DNA from: Sympetrum striolatum
Taxonomy: Eukaryota > Arthropoda > Insecta > Odonata > Libellulidae
DNA: 64,000 nt
Direction: 5' to 3'
Assembly (NCBI GenBank): GCA_947579665.1
Contig: CANPUZ010000031.1
Span: forward strand, 248,001 to 312,000
Position 1 is the stretch's first letter; each line of letters begins with the position of its first letter. This document shows, in pieces, positions 11,466-23,175 of the stretch. A program made the position numbers and the translations under genes. Under the pieces are notes generated by a model. It did no database searches, was not told where the DNA came from, and saw nothing but the letters and a program-made list of their open reading frames with translations.

Positions 11466-11573
11466 AGGCTCAGTAGCTTAGTTGGTTAGAACACCTGCAC
11501 CAAAAGTGTGAGACCTGGGTTCAAGTTCCAAACAAGTTATTATTTTGCACTTCTTTTACAACCTTAATCCAAC
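11466..11573 (+). mobile_element. tRNA-derived SINE, plus copy
   Basis: Box A-like TAGCTTAGTTGGTTAGAAC and box B GGGTTCAAGTTCC are spaced as in a tRNA head, followed by a CAAGTTATTATTTTGCACTT tail that matches the minus copy. It is in the same family as the inverted neighbour and resembles the unit at 42595. No clear target duplication was found. Confidence 0.65.
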
Positions 11574-11856
11574 AAATTGCTGGTAAAATATAAGCTAAAC
11601 TGGATTTACCCATACAATCTGCACTTACTGAGAAAACAAGTTTTGACAGACAGCCAAAAGCACTGCATGGCAGAAAATACTTGAACTTTAATCTACTTAT
11701 TCAAAATGCGCCATACAATACAGTTACTGAATTATCGGATGCCAAAGGTTCTTTGTTGTATTGGGATGCATATCATAATAAGAATTTAATTATTAAAGTT
11801 GCTGCTCCTTAGATAGTGGTCAAATTAAACATCAAAAACTCATTTATGAAACTTAC

Positions 11857-11968
11857 ATTTCCTGCATACAACTTTCCATAACTTTGATGGGGCCACTTCC
11901 TCGCAAAAGAACTGAAATGCAATTTGATCTCCATCTAATTTAGAATTTAAGCTTTCTGAGGGAGACTG
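11857..11968 (-). CDS. internal exon of CTC1-like gene (exon D)
   Basis: Acceptor CCTTCTCCTTTCAG and donor AGGAAAT/GTAAGTTT bound a 112-base open exon. It reads QSPSESLNSKLDGDQIAF and then FFCEEVAPSKLWKVVCRK. It begins in phase 0, which is what exon C (12626-12770) leaves. It would lie near the C-terminal end of the protein. Assignment to CTC1 rests on the upstream exons, and this exon alone has no diagnostic motif. The next downstream exon is unclear. Confidence 0.6.
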
Positions 11969-12625
11969 CTGAAAGGAGAAGGAATATGATACGTCTATAA
12001 ATAAGTAATAATTAGTAATGCCTAAATAATACACGAATAAATAATAATAAATCATCTTTATTTGGGCAAGATTCGGATTGAAGGTCTCTTCTTCCATCTA
12101 ACCCATAAAAGATAGCAAGAGGGACTACCTATTTTATTAAGTCATTTACACTAATTAGAAAACTAATAATCACCTCCACTAAGGCATTAGGTATCTATTT
12201 GAAATACATTTTACTTCAATAATTCTTAAAAACAGAAGAGATGCATGACTTATATAAGTCTTTAGCTTACTCTATTTTGTATCTTGTAATAGAGTATAAA
12301 GATATAAAATTCAAATCACTGCCCTGAATCATTAATGCTCTTGATTTGATATTTATACAACTAATAGACACAAATGCAAACTACTGAAAAATTGAGATTT
12401 TGATCAGGGGTTCTATCATGGGTTCGATCTCAGGAGGTACAAAATGATACTGTCATAAGATCAGCATTGTGGTGCATCATGGAAATTTGAAGCACTTCCA
12501 AATAAAATAGACACATGAAAACCACTTAAAAAGGTGTCACACTGTGGTCAAATTGTTCACAAAACCCAACCGTCAATGGGATACATAAAATTTATACTTT
12601 CACTTGAAATATATTTTAGGTTTAC
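11969..12625 (-). other. intron
   Basis: Between exons C and D of the CTC1-like gene. AT-rich, with no other feature seen. Confidence 0.55.
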
Positions 12626-12770
12626 CTTTTCTCGAATATACAACAGTCGTTTCTTTTTGCTTAGGTCTTTTAATTCCTCCCATTCTTTTTCTTCAAGATC
12701 TAAAAAGTATCTAATATGATCGTCTTTCACTCGCAGATATGCCAAGCTAGTTCCATCGCCAACTGAAATG
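12626..12770 (-). CDS. internal exon of CTC1-like gene (exon C)
   Basis: The acceptor is TTATTTTTAG and the donor AAAAG/GTAAAC. The 145-base exon opens ISVGDGTSLAYLRVKDDHI and goes on to DLEEKEWEELKDL. Its first base completes the codon left by exon B, and it ends on a whole codon as exon D needs. The pattern of a DGT turn, then a leucine-rich stretch and a conserved EW, fits the strand order of a late OB fold that follows the zinc-bearing part in CTC1 proteins. That family match is from memory. The exon itself is well supported by its splice signals and phase. Confidence 0.65.
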
Positions 12771-13957
12771 CTAAAAATAAAAAGTCTGAAAAATCCAGCA
12801 TTGAAAGATACAAGGTTCTAATAAATATCAAAGGCAGATTTTTATGAACCTCAACAAAATTCAATGCAACGAGTGAGTCACTTATTTCTAACCAATGAAG
12901 AACAGATTGCAAAGTTATCCATAAACCTGTAAAACCTTCAACTAATAAACATTGTAAAATAATGAACAATATTCTAATTATTATAACATCATACAAGGAG
13001 GTTTTGGAACAAACAGTCACGCAGTGGGCTGAAATCGAAAAAAGCATTGGGTTGAAAATGGCTTTTTTGAGTGCAGATCTCGAAACTTTGCACAGTTGTA
13101 GCAAAAAGATGAAATTTAAGGTTTCTGTTTCTAATTTTCAAGATTTGCAGACATCTAAAAGATACAGGGCTTCAAATTTAAGACATTTTCACAGGAAATG
13201 GGAGTCTCAGATTCAGGTCACTCTGGGCGCCAAAGTAATCATATTAAAAACCTATGCAAAGACAATTTAAGATAGGAATTTGATACATCTACAACACTAA
13301 ATGGACGTTGAATTAAGAAAATTTTACATTAAACTGAAATAAGTCTTGTTTTTATTTCAACCATAAATAAACTTATGGTGATGTTTCCATCCTTTATATT
13401 GGTCAAGAATATGGTTGGCAGAAATTTCCTCGAGAAATAATCACATATGACAATCTTTGCCAACCCTTATGTCACTGAATGTGTTCTATGACACTCAAGT
13501 GCCCACTCATTTGCTAGGATAATTTCGTAGCTGTCATTCGGATTGTAAGGAAGGTTTAATTTTTCTTGATGTTTCAGTTGTTGTCGCCTATTTCGCCTGC
13601 TCGCCTTGTGAATGCAAGGAGACTCTATCAGAAGTCTATACATAGAAATCAGACAGCAATAATCTACAGATCTGAGGTTGGTACAGTCGATACCAATATT
13701 TGGTGATTCTTGTGCCAGTATGGATAGCAAATTCTTATAATTATGGATAGCAATTCTTGCTGATTATTTCATACAAACTTTTCTTCAATATCAGAGATAG
13801 ATTGAAGTGAAGTACTAGGTATGCAAGGAAAGCATGCGATGTTTCTGAAGCCAATTGTGACTCGATTGCACATACTTTAAAGAAATACAACAATTGTAAT
13901 AACTAGCAAAATGAATTTAATGAAAAAGATTGAAAATTGAAAACATGTTAGAGATTG
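12771..13957 (-). other. intron with an unassigned open frame
   Basis: Between exons B and C. A minus-strand open frame at 13467-13730 reads like protein (LNLPYNPNDSYEIILANEW) but lacks clear splice sites and ends in a stop. It is either a transposon relic or chance. Nothing else seen. Confidence 0.4.
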
Positions 13958-14412
13958 TACACAAATTACGTAGCATAAAATTCTCCAATTTTAGACCCCC
14001 CCTACCCCCACTCCAATCGGTAATGTAACAAGTATTTTGTGAAAGGTTTTAGGCTTATATTCAGGAAAGAAAGATTTTCAGTTCCCAATAATAATTCACT
14101 TTTTAATAAACACTTCCAATTTTAAAGGCCATTCATACATTTCACCAAGATTCGATGCCATGAGCTGTTGATAATCGTACAAAACACAGATCCAGCCTAC
14201 CACACTCCACTCGGACTACTTCCGTCCGACACTCGCTCGGATCAGAGCTGCCAGTTTTCTCTGGTAAATTGCACGACAGTTTTAAATTCAAACTTAAAAT
14301 ATGCAGAAATTTGCTTTTTTCTAAAACTGTGAAGTAACGCAAACCTTGACCCCCCCACATACCAGGACGTAATGCCAGACCCCCCTCTTCCTCCAATTAT
14401 GTAATTTGTGTA
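13958..14412. mobile_element. MITE-like element with C-rich subterminal blocks
   Basis: The outer ends TACACAAATTACGTA and, inverted, TACACAAATTACATA match at 14 of 15 positions. Inside each end is a run of C residues (GACCCCCCC) and a second palindromic TTACGTAA-like block. The element sits in an intron of the CTC1-like gene. A target duplication could not be fixed, so the superfamily is left open. Confidence 0.55.
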
Positions 14413-14922
14413 TGGCCTCTTATATCTATATAGAGCAATCCAACCAAACAAACTAGAATAACAAGGACAAAAATATGGATATAATACATGGTAATTGTTA
14501 ATCTGGGGAACGTTATTTGAAGAGATAGAAATTCTGAGCAGGTTGGATGCCAACCTTCGGAGATCTTTTCTCCGCTTTCCAATATTGATACAATTATTCA
14601 TTTATGAAGAATTATGTAACAAAAATAAAGCTTTCATTATCTACATTTTTCTAATCTTTTTACCTAAATTTCCTTTTCTTATATAAAATTTAAACAATAT
14701 AGATAAAACAATATCGCAACTCCATTCTATAGAAACAATATTCTACATTTTCTGCTATTTTGTTTAGTGCCGACTTGTATATTTTGACTCAGCATTTCTT
14801 TTAGCCTCCCATTTCAAAATAAGGTGGTTTTACAGAATATATGAACATGCATTTCCCTAATTAATCTGCTTAGAAATATTTACTGATCTCACAAGAAAAA
14901 TAAATGAAATGGTACAACTTAC

Positions 14923-15135
14923 TTGGCCTTACAACTAATTACAGGCTCATTGACATGTCTTGCACAACTTCTGCATTCAAACGAGCCGACAGCTGATCCA
15001 CACTTGTCACACTCAGGAGCTATCTCAACAAGCCATACTCTATAAACTGATAATAGAGTCCAGAATGGAGATTTAAAGGACTGGGCACTCTCTTGCTTTA
15101 GGTAACTGTGTTTTATTTTAGATGGGCAGCTTATT
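14923..15135 (-). CDS. internal exon of CTC1-like gene (exon B, zinc-ribbon-like)
   Basis: A strong acceptor (CTTCTCTCTTGCAG) and donor (GCCAA/GTAAGTTG) bound 213 bases. The exon reads ISCPSKIKHSYLKQES, then PFWTLLSVYRVWLVEIAP, then ECDKCGSAVGSFECRSC, and ends near HVNEPVISCKA. The four-cysteine cluster looks like a zinc ribbon, and CTC1 has such a ribbon in its OB-G fold. Its phase agrees with exon A upstream and exon C downstream. The proposed role is in the CST complex, which binds single-stranded telomeric DNA with STN1 and TEN1 and recruits polymerase alpha-primase. The domain and splicing are seen directly. The family name is an inference. Confidence 0.68.
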
Positions 15136-15745
15136 CTGCAAGAGAGAAGCAACATGAGTTAATTCGCAAATAAAATTGATGCTGAACCACAGAGTGGAAA
15201 TCTTCCAAAAATATTGAAACATGGCTTTTGGGGCACTTTGCTATGTTACACAATAAATTAATGACAGCATCCATAGATATAAATATCCAACATTCTGCAA
15301 TTCTCCAGATTCATGTAAGACTGCAATCTCCTGAGAGAAGATTACGTTTATAGATTTATAGGTTAATATTTTAAAATGAGATGTAAATACTTAACCCATT
15401 CAGATCGGCTAGTAATTTCTATACTTTGGTCAGTAACTGAATCTAATTTTTTGGTCAGTGTAACATATTTAATATAAGTTACATTTTTTTCTCTGGTATC
15501 ATTTATTATTAAGTATCAAAGAATACTGGAAAATGGGTTAAGAAAAATAACCTAATTTAAATATCTAAATAAGAAAACAAGTTAATTTTTATGATTAAAG
15601 ATAACAAACATACACAAATCTGAAGTATATATCATTAGGGAAATATTTTGTATGTTTCATGGGACACAATTGAAAAATGGTTCATAAAAACCAATTAGTT
15701 GAGAAATTATCAATGAAAGAATCCAAGTCATGGAAAGGAACAGAC
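15136..15745 (-). other. intron
   Basis: Between exons A and B of the CTC1-like gene. No other feature seen. Confidence 0.6.
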
Positions 15746-15974
15746 CTACTGCAACACTCAGCAGAGTACTCCACAACCTTGATGCTTGTGAGGCAAGTTG
15801 ATTGGAAAAAGAAGTTACCCCTTGCGCTACGCCTCTTTTCGGTACACTTAATACAAATAGTTGCTCCCGGCAATAGACCCAAAGGATACTGTTTAGTTGC
15901 CCACTTGATGATATAGACATTAACTACCATATTATTATTAATGTCCTGCAGTTGTAATACAATATTTTTCTCAC
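15746..15974 (-). CDS. internal exon of CTC1-like gene (exon A, OB-fold-like)
   Basis: The acceptor CTCTATTTTCAG and a weaker donor, AGTAG/GTCTGT, bound 229 bases. This donor is the one that leaves exactly the two codon bases exon B needs. The exon reads EKNIVLQLQDINNNMVVN, then VYIIKWATKQYPLGLLPGA, then GNFFFQSTCLTSIKVVEY. Alternating hydrophobic strands around a GLLPG turn and a GN-F-F strand are typical of an OB fold and fit the OB-F region of CTC1. CTC1 is the best family I can propose. Another telomere or replication OB-fold protein is possible. Confidence 0.65.
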
Positions 15975-18024
15975 CTGAAAATAGAGGTAGAATTTCAATT
16001 TTATACATTCACAACTTTACCAATAGTAGAGATTTCCAATTAAAATCTAAAATAGGATTAGTGGTTTTACTTCTATTGTTTTAAGTGATTACCTCTGTAC
16101 CTTTAAATAGCCCATTATAGACAATAGGTAATATCATTGATTTCATTTCACTTTTTGCATTTTCTACACAACATTCTAATTAATTTTAGTCCATACAACA
16201 TGGACCACCACTGAGTTACGACTTAATTCTATTAGTTGTCACAATTGTAACTGAATGAAGTGTTAAAAAAGCAAGGATCTTGTCAAATCTATCAAGGATT
16301 AGAAAGACTCAACTTTTTCCCACTGAATAAATAACCCAGTAAAAATCTTCTTGAGTTTTCAGTTTAGTAAGTTCTACTAAAAGCAAGGTTTCAGCTACCG
16401 ACATGTCAACCATCTCCTCATTTATTGATACACTAAGTCTGGTTACCAAAGTGCGGTTGAATTTTAGAATAGGTTCCAGTTTGTTTTCTGCCGCCAGGTA
16501 GCGATCAGCTCATTCGCAAGTTCCAAAGAATTTTTCCATAGAAAACGTCCATAATTTGGGAGAAATTATAAAATTAATTAATTATAATACTACCTTATCA
16601 AAACCAGTCGCAAGAATATCTATACTGTGGAAGTTAGCAAGTATTTTTTACAGTCTTGGTTAACTTTCTGCACCAACTGTTATGTTGGCCGGGTATTTTC
16701 AAAGTTAATAAAGAATATGGAAATTTTAAAATGGAGGCATACATTAATTCTTTCTTCTGAAGTTGTTTTCAAGATAAACAAAAAGGCTGTCGAGTGGTGT
16801 GTTATGTGATTTTGTCGTTCATATTATATTCATGAGTTCTTTTTCTACTGCACTTGCCTTCTTCGCTTCGGTATAAATTCATTGAATTAATTATTATTTT
16901 TGTGTGTTGTATAACATGTTATATTTGTACATGGCTCACCCACCCAATCTCTGCTACCGCTTGTGAGGGTAACTTCTAAACCGATCAAACCCCAGAGACC
17001 TCAAGGATGGAGCACAGGCGCAACCCAGAAACAACATCCAATGTTAGCAATGTAGGGGTCAAGTCCCTTGGCCGTGCGCCATAATATAGACTGTAAACTT
17101 GAAAACAGGGTATTGTGCTAGTGCTGCCACAGAATAAAACAGATGGGAACCAATTCTAAAATTTTACCCCAAAATGTTAGTTTCTCAAGAACTTTTGTGG
17201 TTGACCCAACCAAGGAATACTTAAGAATACTAAATTGAGAATTCCTTGAAAATAAATGGCAGCAAGAAGAAATCAAAGAAGTAACCTCTTCATATCTTAC
17301 AAATAAGCTAATGGAGAGCTAAATGTATTAAGAAATTGTCTAGAAATACTTAATCAAAATACAGACTCTTCTGTTAACCATGGCCAAAAATTACACTAAT
17401 ATATAATGAACATGCTAAAATAGCCATCAATTCTCAAGAGAGAGATGAAGGCTGATAATACCAGTTTAGCAGCTTTGATCAGAATATATGTTTCATATGT
17501 GAGGTAGGTAGCAAATACCAGGAAATTCTTCCTTCCAAATCAATGAGACAATTTAATTATGAAAAGCCACTTTAACTTACTCCATCTCATATCTGTTCAA
17601 AAAACACCCTCTTCAGGTAATACAGCATTTATCAATTAAAAATATATTACGAGATCTCATCCAATTGTGGATTAGAGGCACCATGTTAACTGAGGAATTT
17701 TCCAAAATTCACAAAGGGAAAGGATAAAAACATTAAATACAAATAATAGAAAGAAAGTAAATATGTATACATTAAGCGGAAGTTAATTGAAAACACAGAT
17801 GAACATTCTTTGGGGACTACCCAAGTGTATCAGATACAAACTGATTAATTTAAAATGAATCAAGCCAGTCTGCTTCAAGTGGAGACCAACCACAAGAACC
17901 AAGCAGCAAAGTGCTCAGCAAACACAGATCATTAATACTTAAAAGCTACTACTATTATTATAAACATATCTATCTAGTAAGTATGCTGGGAGAGTTTTTT
18001 ATTGCAAACAACTACAAAGCTTAC
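15975..18024 (-). other. probable intron(s), one possible missed exon
   Basis: Upstream part of the CTC1-like gene. A minus-strand stretch around 16330-16487 stays open and reads NKLEPILKFNRTLVTRLSV, after a possible GGCGGCAG acceptor, but no phase-matching strong donor was found. It may be an exon or chance. Otherwise AT-rich. Confidence 0.35.
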
Positions 18025-18116
18025 CAGGAATGCCACATTCAATGCCGCTGACATACACTTGATATTTTGGAGATTGGTGTTCAATAGCACCCCTTGAATA
18101 TGAACAACGTCATTCA
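18025..18116 (-). CDS. candidate upstream exon of CTC1-like gene
   Basis: The donor CCTG/GTAAGC is strong. The acceptor TTGCTCCAG at 18117 is plausible. The 92 bases are open, ending VNDVVHIQGVLLNTNLQN and KCMSAALNVAFL. VHIQGVL is a common first-strand pattern of OB folds, consistent with the gene downstream. The link to exon A is not proven because intervening exons are uncertain. Confidence 0.4.
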
Positions 18117-18141
18117 CTGGAGCAACGCATCATTCACCCTA

Positions 18142-18686
18142 AAGTGAAAAGTCACAATTGATGATTAAGTAAAATGAGTCATTATTTATCACATTATTGA
18201 TGCCAAAAGATATTTTAATCTTACTTTTAATCTTAATTTTTAATGCTTGAAAATAACAAGAAATATTGATTCATTCACTGCCAAAGATTATATGAATGGT
18301 TACTCCATGCAACAAAGATTTACCTAAGTATACATTGGTTTAGGTAAAGATATAATATAAATTGACTCAATTTTTATTTCTGCTACATTTTGAAAGGGAA
18401 TCTTGATGTACCTATATATGGCATGAAAATGACTTATGCCTTCTTCTTTCGCTCCTTATCAATTCTTTCCATGCAGTAACATATTTTCACCCTGCCACAG
18501 CAGGTAGAGGTTAGTGTACTTCATAAATCTGAAAAATGACATGCACCCAATAGCTGGATAATTTTGAGTTAGCAGAACAATATGTTTGTAGAAAACAAGA
18601 GATTAAAATTAAGGTATCATAAAATAGTTTCCTAAAATTAAGTGACACATATATTATGTACCACAAAAAGAATTAAAAATACACAT
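18142..18686. other. no gene seen
   Basis: AT-rich. A short minus-strand open stretch near 18445-18510 could be an exon but has no clear acceptor. Confidence 0.4.
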
Positions 18687-18774
18687 ACCTTTACCACAAT
18701 ATATAATTTGACAATACCTGATGATGACCTAAATAGTCAAAGCTATGGTTTTGGAATTAATTATATATTGTGGT
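18687..18774 (+). ncRNA. hammerhead-like relic enclosed by a long perfect inverted repeat
   Basis: A 22-base arm starting ACCTTTACCACAATATA at 18687 is exactly repeated in reverse at about 18753-18774. Between them the plus strand reads CTGATGA, TGAC-CTAAATA-GTC (stem II), then AAAGC where GAAAC is expected, then GGTTTTGG. The intact core at 1607-1635 has GTTTTGG at the same place. The inverted arms fall where stem I of a type I hammerhead would be. The GAAA box is altered, so it is probably inactive. Confidence 0.45.
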
Positions 18775-19610
18775 AAAGGTATAAATGTTTTTCGTTATAG
18801 TGTTAAAACTATCTAATATAACTACATATAATAACTACAGAGAGTTATTTAACACACTGTTGTGAATCCTAAAAGTCAACAAATCTTTCACATAAGAAGA
18901 GGCACAATAATACAACAGTTTCAGGTACTGGAAAAGTGGCGATAAAAATCTGTCCGACAAATATCGAAAACCTTCGACTTATCGAATTGCGGCAGAAACG
19001 GGATTGAATGCAATGAAAGTTCAACGCCCTGGCGCATATCATTTGCGGGGATTGAAATATTTAATCAGAATGTTGATCGAGTAATCGGCATAGTTTAATT
19101 AGTCAAGCTGGAAAGGTCGGGAGCAGCTCGGGTCTTAGTGAAAAATATCTTCTTTGCAACATTTAAATAATTGGGCTACCCGATTTTTACCGTACTGCAT
19201 CGATTTGTCTTTTCATTCCAGTCTGTAGGATTACGAAGTAAATACATTTTCCCAAGTTAACGTATGTATTATAGGGATCGTGGAAGATTGTATCAATTTC
19301 GCATTATTTCGAGAATGAATTTCGTTGAACTGCTTAATATTTTAATTGTATTTGTTGTTTCTTTCCATTAAATAGGAAAAGTGCATATTGTGTTCTGACT
19401 TACCGTCGTTCATAATTCCTTCAAATTTTTTTAGTAATTCACTCGGGAAACCACGAGGCGGTAAAATTTCACTTTAGGACTGTTATCTGTGTAATATTCC
19501 ATTTCATTCCGGAAGTCGGCATCGTCTGCATCCTAGATCACTAAATCAGTAATATGTAGATGGCGCTTTGCGCCTTCCCTTTACGGACGAGCGCGCGACA
19601 AACATACCGG
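18775..19610. other. no gene seen
   Basis: No supported frame. It borders the outer inverted repeat of the nested insertion complex. Confidence 0.4.
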
Positions 19611-19905
19611 AGCAAAGTGTCACGTGACTGGGGTCAGTTTAATGGCGGCTTTTGAAATCCCTCTGTGCATAGTTTGCTTTCAGCGAGATGAGACGTTACT
19701 TCTAATGAAAATAATTAACTGTAAACAGTCAGTGTCTGCATAAAATACATTGCAAGGCACAAACAAAACATAGTTATGGTACGTACTGCTTTTCTACCGA
19801 AGAATACTTAAATCGAAGTTGTGTGATAACGTATGAACGCCTCGCCGCGAGTAACGCACTACAAAAAACCGATTTCTACCACAAGGAATATAATTTACGA
19901 ACTGG
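19611..19905 (+). repeat. left arm of a ~295-bp inverted repeat around the transposon nest
   Basis: It matches 26545-26835 in inverse orientation, by eye about nine bases in ten. The shared landmarks are GTCACGTGACTGGGGTCAG, AATGGCGGC, TAATTAACTGTAAACAGTCA, TATGGTACGTACTGC and CGTATGAACGCCTCGCCG. It could be the terminal inverted repeat of an outermost element or two copies of one repeat in opposite orientation. It contains an E-box-like CACGTG palindrome. Confidence 0.8.
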
Positions 19906-20106
19906 TAATATTCACTCCCAGAAAATATTAAGTCCCACTACTGCCGGCAATGAACATTGAATAAGAATTTATAAACTACGTCGCAGCTCATAAAAAATTA
20001 GTCATAATCTAAGGAGCGGATAGTGTGAGGAAATGTTCTCAACGGCCGAATAAGAAAGTTATCTCGCTTATATCTACATTGCAATCTGTGCACCGCTTAT
20101 CATTTA
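19906..20106. other. spacer inside the nest
   Basis: Between the outer inverted repeat and the piggyBac-like end. No gene. Confidence 0.4.
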
Positions 20107-20446
20107 CCTTTAACCTTTAAAGGTCCAACCTTTTTTTGGTTATTCCGCGGACCAAGGGAGGGTCAAAGATTGTCCACTTTAGTTTTTTTCGATAAAATAA
20201 TAAAGAAACATAATATCTCTACAGCAATTACCTTCTTGGATTTTTAAAAACTTGTTACATTTATTTTTGTTGCTAAAAATTGTACTTCTGCGATAAAAAT
20301 AATGAAATTTAATTTTAAAAAACTCATCAAAGACATAAATATGATAACGCTTATTCTCAATGGTACCGGCTTTAAAGCTCAAATTCGGAAAATAAGTTCA
20401 TAAATCACCGTTAGTTATGCTTATACATCAACAACAAGGTATAGTT

Positions 20447-20575
20447 AAAAAATCTGATGTGGCCAGCACATGACTTTCTCCATATATATAAGATGTGAAT
20501 ATTTATCTACGACAGTAATTTCGAACTCTATATTCCATCTAAACTTGGAATATGAGTGATTAATATATACATATA
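20447..20575 (-). repeat. microsatellite-bearing repeat, copy B left part
   Basis: AATCTGATGTGGCCAGCACA, then TGACTTTCTCCATATATATAAG and an end that stops at the Tigger TA target. It continues after the Tigger element at 25105. Joined across that insertion, it parallels copy A (22992-24043) in reverse orientation. Confidence 0.8.
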
Positions 20576-20729
20576 CAGTGGAACCTCGCTTAACGAGTTT
20601 AATTCGTTCCAGAATCTTACTCGTAATGCGAAACACTCGTTAAGCGAAACAATTTTTTCCATTGGAATCAATGTAAAATAGGATAATGCGTTCCATTCCG
20701 AAAATATTTATAATAATGTAGTATATAAT

Positions 20730-22374
20730 TTATAATATATCCTTTTTTACTATAAAGTTGTCCAGAGAGGTTTTTCTCTGCTTATGCTTCAAAATTTTGC
20801 GAAAATAAGACACAGCATTATCGTTAAATAAATTTGCAGCGTGCATAGCCACTGCCTTATTAGGGTGATGCTTCTCAACGTACGATGTAACAGCTTCCCA
20901 TGCTTTTAATATCTCCCTAATTTCGTAGGAAGGTTGTTGCTCTGCTGAGGCTGTTATCTCCTCCTCCCCTGACGAGATACTCTCCACAAATTCTTGCTGA
21001 GACACAGAATTCAGCTCCATAAGCTCTTCGGTGGTCAGTTCCTGGCTATGCTCTTCCACTAGCTCGTCGATGTCGTTGCTATCCACCTCTAGCCCCATAA
21101 TCTTGGCCAGAGACACAATCTCGTCAACTACCAGCTCCGCAGGCACTTGCTCAAACTCCTCGGAGTTGTGTTCGAGAGCGCTGTCCGGCCATAGCTTCTT
21201 CCATGCAGAAATAAGGGTTCTCTTGGTGACCCCCTCCCATGCCTTGTCGATCATCTTGAGGCAGGCAACGATGTGAAAGTGGTCTTTACAAAACTCTCTG
21301 AGAGTGAGATTGGTTCCTTCAGTTACCTCAAAACAACGCTCAAAGAGAGTTTTAGTGTAGAGCTTTTTAAAATTTGAAATGACCTGCTGATCCATTGGCT
21401 GCAGTAAAGGAGTGGAAGGAGTGGTGTTAGGAGGCAGCAATTGGATCTTATTTATTTTAAATTCTTCAAGGAGGTCTTCTTCTAGGCCTGGAGGATGTGC
21501 AGGAGCGTTGCCCATAACAAGCAAGGCACGGAGTGGCAAATTCATCTCAAACATATATTATTTTACAGACGGACCAAACACTTCATTGATCCAATCTATA
21601 AAATGGTAATGTGTCACCCAAGCCTTATTGTTGGACCTCCACATGACATTAAGCTTGCACTTCTGGACTTAATACTTCTTGAAGGCTCACGGATTGTCCG
21701 AATGGTAAACGAGCAGCGGTTTAATTTTCAAATCGCCACTTTCATTTGCACAAAACAACAACGTGAGACTGTCTTTCATTGGTTTGTGACCTGGCAATGC
21801 CTTCTCTTCTGCTGTTATATAAGTTCGCTTCGGCATCTTTTTCCAAAAGAGACCCGTTTCATCACAATTAAAAACCTGCTGCGGCAGATAACCCTCAGAA
21901 TTCACAAGGTTCTTGGATACGCCGATGAAGTTCTCGGCCGCCTTTATGTCTGAGTTTGCTGCTTCTCCGTGCCTCACAACCCTGTGGATGCTAATTCTTC
22001 TCTTAAACTTTTCGAACCACCCACGGCTTGCCTTGAATACTTCTTCTTTGTCCGTTGATGATCCTGGAGTCTTCTTAATGAGGTCGGCAAAAAATAAGTT
22101 TCGCTTTCTCACAAATTAGGTTTTCGTTAATAGTGTCGCACTGCATTTGCTTCTCATTGATCCATATGAGAACCAATCTTTCAACATCGTCGAGAATACG
22201 TGGTCTTTGCGTAGAAATTCTTGTGACCCACTTTGAGGCATCAATTTTCTTAATCTTATCCTTGTTTTTGAGGATAGTGCAAATAGTAGATGTGGACCGA
22301 TTGTATGAACATGCTAGGTAAGCCACGCTCACACCTCGATCCTGCTTCTCAATGATTTGACGTTTTACTTCTAT
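20730..22374 (-). pseudogene. Tigger transposase, main part, broken
   Basis: Starting at the LINE junction, IEVKRQIIEKQDRGVSVAYL forms the helix-turn-helix, followed by the second DNA-binding domain (WFEKFKRRISIHRVVRHGEA) and the DDE domain. The first catalytic Asp is in VFNCDETGLFW, and the third in LQPMDQQVISNFK. At the second site the sequence is LLVMGNAPAHPP, where the family has Asp before NAPAHP, so a catalytic Asp is now Gly (codon GGC). There is a frameshift near 22090 and there are stops between 21687 and 21554. The protein is dead. The tail is acidic, as in the family. The first ~17 codons lie beyond the LINE at 24775-24826. Confidence 0.9.
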
Positions 22375-22991
22375 CATCATCATCAATTGGTAGCTTCAGC
22401 TATCAGGAGGTAAGCTCTCATGAATCTCCACTCTTCTCTACGACTTGTTTTCCTTTTCAATTCCTCATATTTGTTAATATCCATCCAGTTCTTTAAATTG
22501 TCCAACCATTCCATCCTTGGTTTCCCTCTTTTTCTCTTCCTTACTGTCCATCCTTCTAGCGCTGTCACGATTCTCTCCCCTGACGATCCCCTCAGCACAT
22601 GTCCCGCCCATTTCCCTTTTCCTTCTTTTCACTTCATTCCATAGGCTATACCTGCTTCCAATCTTCCTCCAACCCTCTTCATTAGTTATTCTGTATGACC
22701 ATTTAATTTTTAAAATTCTTCTGGCAAACCATATGTCCAATGCCTTTATTCTTTTTTCCATACTTTTTAAGATGGTCCATGTCTCGCACCCATACAGGAA
22801 AACCGGCCAAACATAACACCTCAACATTTTCAGTTTTAGTTTCATGTTGATCTCTCCTCTCATTAGGTCCTTGTATTTCCAAAACATTTCCTTTGCCATT
22901 CCAATTCTTGATTTTATTTCATTACCAATCGTCTGACATTAAACTTCCTAGATATCTAAACTGTTGGACTTGTTTTATTGGTTTGTCATTT

Positions 22992-23122
22992 TTACTTTCT
23001 CCATATACGAAGTATAGAGAAAGTATTGTTTTCATGAAAAAAATCGACTTCGAGATTTCAACGGAAATACATGTTTTGGGGTCCCTAGAACACGTTTTGA
23101 CCATTTTCGGAATGATGTCTGT

Positions 23123-23175
<53 letters not shown>

